Shown here: positions 1-5,481 of the stretch, in pieces | How positions within the stretch are numbered: the first letter of the stretch is position 1 | Layout: each line of letters opens with the position of its first letter | Origin: JBBQZP01 sp038207585 | Lineage (GTDB): Bacteria; Pseudomonadota; Alphaproteobacteria; Rhodobacterales; Rhodobacteraceae | Assembly: GCA_038207585.1 (NCBI GenBank) | Contig: JBBQZP010000066.1 | Location: 1-5,503 of the forward strand | Reading direction: 5' to 3' | DNA: 5,503 nt | Translations under genes and position numbers: made by a program | Notes under the pieces: model-generated | What the model was told of the DNA's origin: nothing | What the model saw: the letters and a program-made list of their open reading frames with translations, nothing else | Database searches by the model: none

Positions 1-605
1 ACGCCGTCCAGCCCCAGATGCCCGATGTAAGGCTCGGACGTGATAAAGGTCATCGGTACCCGGTCGCGCACCTTTGCATCGCGCAAGGCTTTGTCGAGGA
101 TGAAGGCAAATTCATAGGCCGGACCAAAGCACGACGCGCCTTGCACCGCCCCGATCACTACCGGTCCGGGGTTTGTGATCAGCGCATCAACCGCCAGTTT
201 CGTCTGCAGGGCATGGTCGATGTGGCAGATAGATTGGGTGTGCGCTGCGGGACCAAAACCCTCGATCTCGTCAAAGGCAAGGTCGGGCCCGGTCGCGATC
301 ACAAGGTAATCATAGCTGACCGATCCACCGTCGTTCAGCTCGATCCGGCGTTCCCTGGGATGCAACCGCTTGGCGCCCTGCGGATGCAGCGCGATGCGGC
401 GTTTGACAAAGACCGCTTCCAGATCGACCTCGACAGCCGCCCGGTCACGCCAGCCGACGCCAACCCAAGGGTTGGACGGCACGAAATGAAAACGGTTGCC
501 GTTCGAGACGACTGTCACCGAATGATCCGCCCCTAGTTTGTCACGCAGCTCATACGCAGCGATCGTACCGCCGAGCCCTGCACCAAGCACCACGACATGT
601 GCCAT
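1..605 (-). CDS. sqr: Sulfide:quinone oxidoreductase-type flavoprotein, N-terminal 201 residues (cut by window edge)
   Basis: Reading the minus strand from the ATG at 605-603 gives 201 uninterrupted codons to the window edge, so the C-terminal half is missing. Residues 8-13 are the FAD-binding GAGLGG of a Rossmann fold that starts almost at the N-terminus (MAHVVVLGAG). SNPWVGVGWR lies at 44-53, and YDYLVIATGP at 98-107 is the second dinucleotide-fold motif of this flavoprotein superfamily. Cysteines lie at 127 and 159, the latter in GAVQGASCFGPAYEF, which is typical of SQR. From memory, the R. capsulatus SQR uses Cys127, Cys159 and Cys353; the first two match in number and the third lies outside the window. 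Family role: a peripheral membrane enzyme that oxidises sulfide to polysulfide or sulfane sulfur and passes electrons to quinone. AAGGA at 617-613 lies 7 bases before the start and supports it. The gene is divergent from the plus-strand cluster. A related FccB-like or other SQR-family flavoprotein remains possible. Confidence 0.85.
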   Translation of the reverse strand, partial: MAHVVVLGAGLGGTIAAYELRDKLGADHSVTVVSNGNRFHFVPSNPWVGVGWRDRAAVEVDLEAVFVKRRIALHPQGAKRLHPRERRIELNDGGSVSYDYLVIATGPDLAFDEIEGFGPAAHTQSICHIDHALQTKLAVDALITNPGPVVIGAVQGASCFGPAYEFAFILDKALRDAKVRDRVPMTFITSEPYIGHLGLDG

Positions 606-649
606 CAAGATATCCTTCAAAATGCCAAATCGGACCTGAGCGGCCCCCC

Positions 650-659
650 GCATCGATGC
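650..659. promoter_or_regulatory. Perfect 10-bp palindrome GCATCGATGC, candidate operator
   Basis: GCATCGATGC is a perfect inverted repeat about 45 bp upstream of the SQR start, in the divergent region, where a dimeric repressor or activator could sit. I cannot match it to a known regulator, and a 10-bp palindrome can arise by chance. Confidence 0.2.
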
Positions 660-779
660 TGCGACACGGAAGCGGATTGGAGAAAGTGTAACGCATTCGG
701 CGGCATCGACCTTGATCTGGGTCAGTGCGGTGCAAGGCAAACTCGGACAAAAAGAGATCTAACCTCAACGACGAGAGGC

Positions 780-813
780 AGGATATCCGAAATTGATAAA
801 GTATAGGATGTCC
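780..813. repeat. Near-identical 9-bp repeats AGGATATCC / AGGATGTCC, 25 bp apart
   Basis: AGGATATCC at 780-788 and AGGATGTCC at 805-813 differ by one base. Each contains a perfect or near-perfect inverted repeat, and their starts are 25 bp apart, just upstream of the ATG at 830. A related GGATATC also lies in the SQR leader (minus strand, about 615-609). They could be paired operator half-sites for the plus-strand cluster, but short matches of this kind are weak evidence. Confidence 0.2.
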
Positions 814-829
814 CTGATCCGAGGGCCAT

Positions 830-994
830 ATGACCGAAACACCGGACGCCAATCTACCGCTTGAGGTGGTCCGCCGTGATACGGCAGGGGCACCTGCGCC
901 GTCGCGCCGTTTCCAGTTCCGGCGGCAGTACCTGCTGGTCCTGCTTTTGCCCGTATTCTTGTTCAGCGGCGGCGTGATCGGGATGTATTTCTAG
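830..994 (+). CDS. 54-residue single-span membrane peptide; possibly the stump of a HlyD/RND-adaptor-like gene
   Basis: An ATG preceded by GAGGG (821-825, 4-base spacing) opens a 54-residue frame ending in TAG at 992-994. The first 33 residues are polar and basic near the end (PSRRFQFRRQ, 24-33). They are followed by one hydrophobic segment at about 34-53 (YLLVLLLPVFLFSGGVIGMY), so it would sit in the inner membrane with the N-terminus in the cytoplasm. After the TAG the same frame reads PPPLQKFFALTGWQP and stays open to a TGA at 1103-1105. If the TAG were CAG, one transition away, the text would run YFQPPPLQKFFALTG. This resembles the segment just after the signal anchor in HlyD-type or RND periplasmic adaptor proteins as I remember them. 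It is therefore either a genuine small membrane protein or the decayed start of an adaptor gene. The good ribosome site favours its being translated. Confidence 0.5.
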   Translation: MTETPDANLPLEVVRRDTAGAPAPSRRFQFRRQYLLVLLLPVFLFSGGVIGMYF

Positions 995-1217
995 CCCCCA
1001 CCGCTTCAGAAGTTCTTCGCTCTGACCGGATGGCAGCCAAACCGCATCGTCGCATTCCAGTCCTGTCGATCCGGCCCGATCAAACGGGCACTGGAAAATG
1101 GCTGATCCAGATCAAGGCGGATGTCGAGTGTTCGGCGCAGGGTTGCCGCATTGGTGCGGACCTGCCCGGGTCTGCGATCCGATTTGATTCAGCAGATGCC
1201 CTTAAAGGAGCACAACG
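995..1217 (+). other. Gap between small membrane gene and cupin; possible gene remnant
   Basis: The first 111 bases (995-1105) continue the frame of the upstream small gene and still look codon-like, ending in TGA at 1103-1105. The rest, to 1203, shows no frame I can relate to a family. A weak stem, GCCCG (1074-1078) with CGGGC (1085-1089), lacks a T-run and is not a credible terminator. The cupin ribosome site closes the gap. If an adaptor gene once stood here, most of it has been deleted. Confidence 0.35.
1204..1210 (+). promoter_or_regulatory. Strong ribosome binding site of the cupin gene
   Basis: AAAGGAG lies 7 bases before the ATG at 1218. It is the strongest Shine-Dalgarno match seen for a plus-strand gene in the window and fixes the cupin start. 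Confidence 0.8.
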
Positions 1218-1613
1218 ATGAAAGGCTATGTCGCCGATATCGAGGACCTGACCGAAGCGAACAAGGATTTTCGCCATGTGCTTTACACCGGTCAGAATCT
1301 GCAACTTGTGCTCATGTCGCTGAAACCCGGCCAGGATATCGGCTCAGAAACACATGCCACGCATGACCAGTTCTTTCGCATTGAACATGGCAAAGGACAG
1401 ATCGAGATCGATGGGGTGACCCACAAGGTCAAATCCGGCGCGGGGATCGTTGTTCCCGCCGGGGCCTTGCACAACTTGGTCAATACCGGGGACAAGGCGA
1501 TGAAGGTCTACACGATCTACGGCCCGCCCAATCACGTCGATCAGCTTGAACAGAAAACAAAGTCTGTGGCGCAGGCGTCGTCGGAGCATTTCGATGGCAA
1601 GGTTACCGGATAA
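1218..1613 (+). CDS. Small single-domain cupin protein
   Basis: This 131-residue protein is one cupin beta-barrel (Cupin_2 type). Motif 1 runs from about residue 42 (GSETHATHDQFFRIEHGKG), with Glu44, His46, His49 and Gln51 as candidate metal ligands. Motif 2 is GAGIVVPAGALHNLVN at 74-89, with His85 the expected third ligand. No signal peptide is present, so it is cytoplasmic. The C-terminal 30 residues are polar and may form a short helix (QLEQKTKSVAQ). Members of this family range from metal-dependent enzymes to sugar-binding or stress proteins, and nothing here fixes a substrate. It precedes the electron-transfer trio by 99 bp in the same direction, so co-transcription is plausible. Start choice is firm because of the strong ribosome site. 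Cupin fold: confident; function: unknown. Confidence 0.88.
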   Translation: MKGYVADIEDLTEANKDFRHVLYTGQNLQLVLMSLKPGQDIGSETHATHDQFFRIEHGKGQIEIDGVTHKVKSGAGIVVPAGALHNLVNTGDKAMKVYTIYGPPNHVDQLEQKTKSVAQASSEHFDGKVTG

Positions 1614-1712
1614 GGTCGCCGCATCCAGGTGCGGGTTGAAACGGACAGGCCTGAAACTTCGCAATGACGGGCTGTGCCGCTTTGGCTGCCGCCTGTTTGG
1701 CGAATGCCCGAC

Positions 1713-2930
1713 ATGACCGCCCTTCAGCTTCTTGCCTACATTGCTGCGGCCCTCGGACTGCAGATCCTTCTGGCCGTGGCGATCCTGATCTGGCGCCGGA
1801 ACCCTTCAGAAGCTGTGCGTGTGACGCCGGTGGTCAGTTCGAGGACGTCTGAGGCTGCTTGGGACGGATTGCGCGCGTTTCGCGTTATCGCGCGCACCTA
1901 TGAGGATCTTGCGAAAACACAGTGCTCCTTTGCACTGGCACCAGTGGACAAAGCACCGCTGCCGCCCTTCAAGCCCGGGCAGTTTCTGACTTTCTCGCTG
2001 GCGGTTGACGGGTCGGAGACACCCGCACGGGTCATCCGCTGCTATTCGCTATCTGACATCCCCGATCCTGACCAGTATCGCATCACGGTGAAACGGGCGC
2101 TTGTGCCACCCGGCAAACCGGACGCACCGGCCGGAATTGCGTCGGGCTGGTTGCACGATCAGGCGCAAACCGGAACGCTTCTAAACGTGCGGGCACCCTC
2201 GGGGCAGTTCTTTTTTGTAGCCGATCCCGATGCTTCCCCGGTGTTCATCGCAGGCGGCATCGGCATCACGCCGATGCTGTCGATGTTGAAAGCCGCCCTT
2301 GCCGACCAGCCGGCACGCGCGGCGCATCTGTTCTATGGCGTGCGGAACAGTAAGGATCATGCCTTTAAGGCTGATCTTCGCCAGCTAGCCGACGCGCATC
2401 CCAGTCTGGTGCTGCACATCCTGTATGCAGACCCGACACCGCAAGACGTTCAAGGGCAAGACTATGATTTGCCGGGTTTCATCAATCTCGACCTGCTGAA
2501 ACAGACCCTGCCGCATGGCCGTCACGCCTTCTACATCTGCGGTCCCGACCCGATGATGAAGGCCCTGATCCCGGCTTTGCTGGGCTGGGGCGTTGCCGAT
2601 GCAGACATTCACCGCGAGTCTTTCGGGCCGCAGACGGCCGCGCCCAAACCGGCAGCGTCTCCGGTCGCCGGTCCCGCTTTGGCAATCGGGTTTCGCCGTT
2701 CTGGGCGGACCCTTGACTGGGTTGGGCGGGACGCGAACCTGCTCGATTTCGCGGAGCGCCATTCCATTGCTGTGGATGCTGGCTGTCGCGGCGGCAGTTG
2801 CGGCACCTGCGAGACGCGCCTGATCTCGGGCCGTGTTCAGTACTCGGCCAAGCCGGAGTTCGACATCACGCCCGGCCATTGCCTGCTGTGCGTCGCAACC
2901 CCCGCCACAGCCTTGGAGTTGGACGCATGA
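1713..2930 (+). CDS. Membrane-anchored FAD/NAD(P)-dependent reductase with C-terminal [2Fe-2S] ferredoxin domain
   Basis: The product is 405 residues from the chosen ATG. An N-terminal membrane helix (about 5-27) followed by WRRN points the catalytic part into the cytoplasm. The FAD-binding barrel of the ferredoxin-NADP reductase family follows, with PGQF (88-91) and the flavin motif RCYSLS (109-114). The NAD(P) domain carries GGIGITPMLSM (181-191) and CGPDPM (276-281). After a Pro/Ala linker (about 307-321) comes a plant-type [2Fe-2S] ferredoxin domain with Cys358, Cys363, Cys366 and Cys393. The expected role is oxidation of NAD(P)H by FAD and single-electron delivery through the iron-sulfur cluster, as in oxygenase reductases. 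No oxygenase is present; instead the stop codon overlaps the start of a membrane protein with paired histidines, so a b-type cytochrome is the likely acceptor. Start: an ATG at 1704 or GTG at 1674 in the same frame is possible; none has a strong ribosome site, and 1713 gives the cleanest N-terminus. Confidence 0.88.
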   Translation: MTALQLLAYIAAALGLQILLAVAILIWRRNPSEAVRVTPVVSSRTSEAAWDGLRAFRVIARTYEDLAKTQCSFALAPVDKAPLPPFKPGQFLTFSLAVDGSETPARVIRCYSLSDIPDPDQYRITVKRALVPPGKPDAPAGIASGWLHDQAQTGTLLNVRAPSGQFFFVADPDASPVFIAGGIGITPMLSMLKAALADQPARAAHLFYGVRNSKDHAFKADLRQLADAHPSLVLHILYADPTPQDVQGQDYDLPGFINLDLLKQTLPHGRHAFYICGPDPMMKALIPALLGWGVADADIHRESFGPQTAAPKPAASPVAGPALAIGFRRSGRTLDWVGRDANLLDFAERHSIAVDAGCRGGSCGTCETRLISGRVQYSAKPEFDITPGHCLLCVATPATALELDA

Positions 2931-3511
2931 CGCTGCGCGGAAGCCTTTTCAGCCGCGAGGTTGTGCCGTTCTACCTGTCCTTGCTGGCGCTTCTGGCCGC
3001 CACCCTGGCGGTGGATGCGGCGTTGCATCTGCTGGACCTCGTTTGGGTCGGCAAGTGGCTGGGCATTCCCGGCGTCCTGCTGATCTGTGCGTCCTTTGGA
3101 TATTCGCTGCGCAAGCGTAAGTTGATCAAGCAGGGTCACCCCGCCACCCTGATGCGCCTGCATGAACGCATGGCATGGGCGGGGTCGCTGCTGATCCTTG
3201 TCCATGCGGGCATTCATTTCAATTCTGTTCTGGCATGGCTCGCCATCGGAGCAATGCTGCTGAACGTGGCCAGCGGGTTGACCGGAAAGTTCCTGCTGCG
3301 CCGGGCCGGGGCGAGGCTGGCCTCTACGACACAGCGACTGCGCAGCGAGGGCCTGACAGCCGAGGCGCTGGAGGACCGGCTGTATTGGGACAGCCTGACC
3401 TACGACACGGTCAAACAATGGCGGGTGCTGCACTATCCGATCACGCTCGCCTTCGCCGTTCTGGGCACCGCACACATCATCAGTGCGCTTATATTCTGGG
3501 GGTGGTCATGA
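2927..3511 (+). CDS. Five-span membrane protein with two H-X13-H pairs, probable diheme b-type cytochrome
   Basis: The 194-residue product has hydrophobic spans at about 12-34, 44-61, 79-98, 99-120 and 166-192. Span 3 carries His79 and His93 and span 5 carries His169 and His183, so each pair is separated by 13 residues. This is the spacing by which the cytochrome b of bc1 complexes holds two stacked hemes between two parallel helices. Basic loops (RKRKLIK at 62-68; the stretch 121-166, rich in Arg) put His79 and His169 on the cytoplasmic side and His93 and His183 on the periplasmic side, which fits one heme per leaflet. His97 is an additional conserved-looking histidine. ATG overlaps the previous stop (ATGA, 2927-2930), with GGAG at 2915-2918 before it. 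A longer frame open upstream to 2798 is ruled out as it would run inside the reductase gene. Family name not recognised; the heme assignment is inference from spacing and topology. Confidence 0.75.
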   Translation: MTLRGSLFSREVVPFYLSLLALLAATLAVDAALHLLDLVWVGKWLGIPGVLLICASFGYSLRKRKLIKQGHPATLMRLHERMAWAGSLLILVHAGIHFNSVLAWLAIGAMLLNVASGLTGKFLLRRAGARLASTTQRLRSEGLTAEALEDRLYWDSLTYDTVKQWRVLHYPITLAFAVLGTAHIISALIFWGWS

Positions 3512-4236
3512 AACGCTGGATCCTTGCGATCATCGCCGCCAATCTTGTGGGCATCGTCGCTCTCGCCTTTGTCTATCCCGATGCGATGCTGGCACCGGGC
3601 AAGCTGATCCCCGCCCATGCCAATCTTGCCGAGAACTGCTTTTCCTGCCACGCGCCCCTGCAGGGCGCTGTAGCGGAGCGCTGCACGACCTGTCACGCCG
3701 TCGCAGAAATTGGCTTATTGACCGTTGCGGGTGCCGCCCTGCCGCAAAGCCAGAAGCTGCCTCCATTTCACCAAGGTCTGGCCGACACCGATTGCATGGG
3801 CTGCCACACTGATCACCCGCTGGCAAGCTTGACACTGGCACACACCAACGCCTTCGCCCATGCCATGCTGACCCCAGGGGTGGGTGCGGCTTGCTCTACC
3901 TGTCACACGGCACCCGAGACCGTCGTCCACGCAGGAGTGACGGCGCAATGCAGCACCTGCCATATCCAAACCAACTGGGCCGCCGCGACCATCGACCACA
4001 CCCGGTTTTTTGCATTGACCGGGCCGCATGATGTGGCCTGCACCTCGTGTCACACCACGGCCAATGATTTCAAGCAATACACCTGCTTCAGTTGCCACGA
4101 ACACGAGGAAACCTCCCTGATCCGCAAACATCTGGAGGAAGGCATCCGCAACATCGACAATTGCGTGGCATGCCATCGCGACGCCCACGCCGAGGGTGGA
4201 GAGGGCGGTGACGGTGGCGAGGGTGGTGATGACTGA
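3508..4236 (+). CDS. Membrane-anchored octaheme c-type cytochrome (cytochrome c3-like multiheme protein)
   Basis: The 242-residue product has eight CXXCH heme-attachment motifs at 44-48, 59-63, 96-100, 129-133, 148-152, 178-182, 193-197 and 219-223. At least eleven further histidines (for example 37, 88, 103, 112, 118, 141, 164, 174, 199, 208, 227) are enough for bis-His ligation of every heme. Residues 1-24 (MKRWILAIIAANLVGIVALA and onward) form a signal or anchor helix; no clear cleavage site is seen, so it is probably tethered in the inner membrane facing the periplasm. The C-terminus is a Gly/Glu/Asp tail with two GGEGGD units (230-241). Heme density is high, about one per 30 residues, as in small periplasmic electron-wire proteins. 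Start overlaps the preceding stop (ATGA, 3508-3511), with GGGGG at 3498-3502. No catalytic signature of nitrite or hydroxylamine reductases is visible, so electron transfer is the safer call. Confidence 0.9.
   Translation: MKRWILAIIAANLVGIVALAFVYPDAMLAPGKLIPAHANLAENCFSCHAPLQGAVAERCTTCHAVAEIGLLTVAGAALPQSQKLPPFHQGLADTDCMGCHTDHPLASLTLAHTNAFAHAMLTPGVGAACSTCHTAPETVVHAGVTAQCSTCHIQTNWAAATIDHTRFFALTGPHDVACTSCHTTANDFKQYTCFSCHEHEETSLIRKHLEEGIRNIDNCVACHRDAHAEGGEGGDGGEGGDD
4195..4230 (+). repeat. Two 18-bp units encoding GGEGGD at the end of the multiheme cytochrome gene
   Basis: Unit 1 (4195-4212) and unit 2 (4213-4230) encode the same six residues with three synonymous third-base differences. They give an acidic, flexible tail to the cytochrome. 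The copies could arise by slippage and unit number may vary between strains. Confidence 0.7.
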
Positions 4237-4359
4237 CGGCAGCAGCTGGTATGAAACCGCAATGGGGGTCTTGAACAGGTCGTTCCGGGCTTTGTTTAGT
4301 GGGGCACATCCCTGCACCCCTCGATGTCGCAGCGGTTTGGACGCCAGGGCTCTTGGGAA
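4237..4359 (+). other. Gap between cytochrome and P-type ATPase genes
   Basis: These 123 bases contain in-frame stops (TGA at 4252, TAG at 4297) that block extension of the ATPase upstream past 4300. I see no hairpin with a T-run and no clear promoter, so it is undecided whether the ATPase is part of the same transcript. An in-frame ATG at 4324 lacks a ribosome site. Confidence 0.4.
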
Positions 4360-5481
4360 ATGACCTCTTTGTCCTTGGGTCGCCTTGATGTTGCATTGCT
4401 GGCCGTCGCTCTGTTGGGTCTGATGTCCGGCCTTGGTCTGTGGCTGGCCGGGCGTATTGACCTTGCGACCTTTGCTTGGGCTTCAGGCGTTGTGCCTGTG
4501 CTGCTGGCCCTGCTGGTAGAGATCGTACGAAGCCTTTGGAAAGGCGAGGTCGGGCTCGATATCGTGGCAGCCCTGTCGATGTCGGTCGCACTGGTGTTCG
4601 GGGAAGCGCTCGCAGCGGCAGTGGTCGCAGTCATGTATTCGGGCGGCACTTTCCTTGAGAGTTTTGCCGAAGGTCGTGCCCGGCGCGAGATGAGCGATCT
4701 GTTGTCCCGCGTGCCGCGCACCGCCACCCGTCACCACAATGGAGCGCTTGACGAAGTGTCACTGGACGACATTGCGCAGGGCGACCTGCTGCTGATTCGG
4801 CAGGGTGACGTGGCTCCGGTGGACGGCACCGTGGCAAGTGTCGGCGCAATGCTGGACCAATCCGCACTTACCGGCGAGTCGATGCCCATCCGTCTGGCAA
4901 AAGGCCAGGACGTCATGAGCGGATCGACCAACGCGGGCGAAGCGTTTGATCTGGTGGTGACCCGGCGCGCGGCAGACAGCACCTATGCAGGGATCGTTCG
5001 GCTGGTCGAGGCTGCGCAGGCATCCAAAGCGCCCATGGCACGGCTGGCAGACCGCTATTCCCTGCTGTTTCTGGCCGTCACGGTGGCGCTGGCGACGGCG
5101 GCCTGGTGGTTCACCGGCGATCCGATCCGCGCGGTCGCCGTTCTGGTGGTGGCGACGCCGTGCCCCCTGATACTCGCCGTACCGGTGGCGCTGGTTGCAG
5201 GGCTGTCCCGCGCCGCGCATTTTGGCGTTTTGATCAAGGGCGCAAAGCCGCTGGAGGCGCTGGCCCGGATCAAGACGCTGATCCTTGACAAAACTGGCAC
5301 GCTGACGGACGGGCGGCCGCAGATCGTGTCGATCACGACCCATGGCGAGATGTCGGAGGATGAAATCCTATACTTTGCAGCGGCGCTGGATCAGGCAACA
5401 AAACACCCCATTGCTGCAGCCATCGTTACGGCGGCGCAGGCGCGGGGGACCCACCCCACCCGGCCCCACACCCAAAAATAA
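4360..5481 (+). CDS. P1B-like heavy-metal-transporting P-type ATPase, truncated in the nucleotide-binding domain
   Basis: From the ATG at 4360 the product has 373 residues; complete P1B pumps usually have 600 or more. Seen in order: two membrane spans (about 9-30, 37-58), another helical pair (about 66-100) before the actuator domain, whose TGES phosphatase loop is at 171-174; spans at about 234-252 and 255-281, the second with TPCP at 266-269; the phosphorylation motif DKTGT with Asp310; and the HP pair at 349-350 typical of the P1B nucleotide-binding domain. The hinge GDGxND and the last membrane spans are absent. No Cys-rich or His-rich N-terminal metal-binding domain precedes the first span. 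TPCP instead of CPC argues against a classic copper or zinc pump; TPC has been used to define the P1B-5 subgroup (nickel/iron proposed), but many TPC pumps have unknown substrates. The last ten residues (THPTRPHTQK) do not resemble the family. An upstream ATG at 4324 is possible. Confidence 0.8.
   Translation: MTSLSLGRLDVALLAVALLGLMSGLGLWLAGRIDLATFAWASGVVPVLLALLVEIVRSLWKGEVGLDIVAALSMSVALVFGEALAAAVVAVMYSGGTFLESFAEGRARREMSDLLSRVPRTATRHHNGALDEVSLDDIAQGDLLLIRQGDVAPVDGTVASVGAMLDQSALTGESMPIRLAKGQDVMSGSTNAGEAFDLVVTRRAADSTYAGIVRLVEAAQASKAPMARLADRYSLLFLAVTVALATAAWWFTGDPIRAVAVLVVATPCPLILAVPVALVAGLSRAAHFGVLIKGAKPLEALARIKTLILDKTGTLTDGRPQIVSITTHGEMSEDEILYFAAALDQATKHPIAAAIVTAAQARGTHPTRPHTQK

Larger units (their letters stand above)
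606..829. promoter_or_regulatory. Divergent intergenic region between the SQR gene and the plus-strand cluster
   Basis: These 224 bp separate two divergently read genes and so should hold promoters for both directions. I see no reading frame in it with a good start and family resemblance. It contains the SQR ribosome binding site near the left end, a perfect 10-bp palindrome at 650-659, GGATATCC at 781-788, and the GAGGG ribosome binding site of the small membrane protein at 821-825. No convincing sigma-70 -35/-10 pair could be picked by eye. Its promoter role is inferred from gene orientation only. Confidence 0.5.

Noticed and set aside
18..536. Plus-strand 172-residue open frame over the SQR region
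   Set aside because: It lies antisense to the SQR frame, which has clear FAD motifs, both expected cysteines and a ribosome site; the plus-strand translation resembles nothing.
695..710. Possible binding site for a sulfide-responsive SqrR-type repressor (ATTC-N8-GAAT)
   Set aside because: Only the ATTC half is present at 695-698; the position expected for GAAT reads CGAC.
808..867. Short ATG frame starting just before the small membrane gene
   Set aside because: Only 19 codons, no suitable ribosome site, and it runs out of frame through the better supported start at 830.
1074..1089. Hairpin GCCCG/CGGGC as a terminator after the small gene
   Set aside because: The stem is only 5 bp and no T-run follows.
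1030..1221. 63-residue plus-strand frame overlapping the cupin start
   Set aside because: No ribosome site, no family resemblance, and its end only reads through the cupin ribosome site and start codon.
1674..1712. GTG start 13 codons upstream for the reductase
   Set aside because: No ribosome site before it, and the added residues (VPLWLPPVWRMPD) precede a start that already gives a clean anchor helix; kept only as an alternative.
2385..2879. Minus-strand 164-residue open frame inside the reductase gene
   Set aside because: Antisense shadow of a gene with intact FAD, NAD and [2Fe-2S] motifs; GC-rich DNA commonly leaves such frames open.
3508..4236. Catalytic octaheme nitrite, tetrathionate or hydroxylamine reductase
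   Set aside because: Those enzymes are about twice as long or more and have distinctive active-site heme motifs or extra domains; here all eight sites are plain CXXCH in a 242-residue protein.
3715..4317. Minus-strand 200-residue open frame over the cytochrome c gene
   Set aside because: Antisense to eight CXXCH motifs; no family resemblance.
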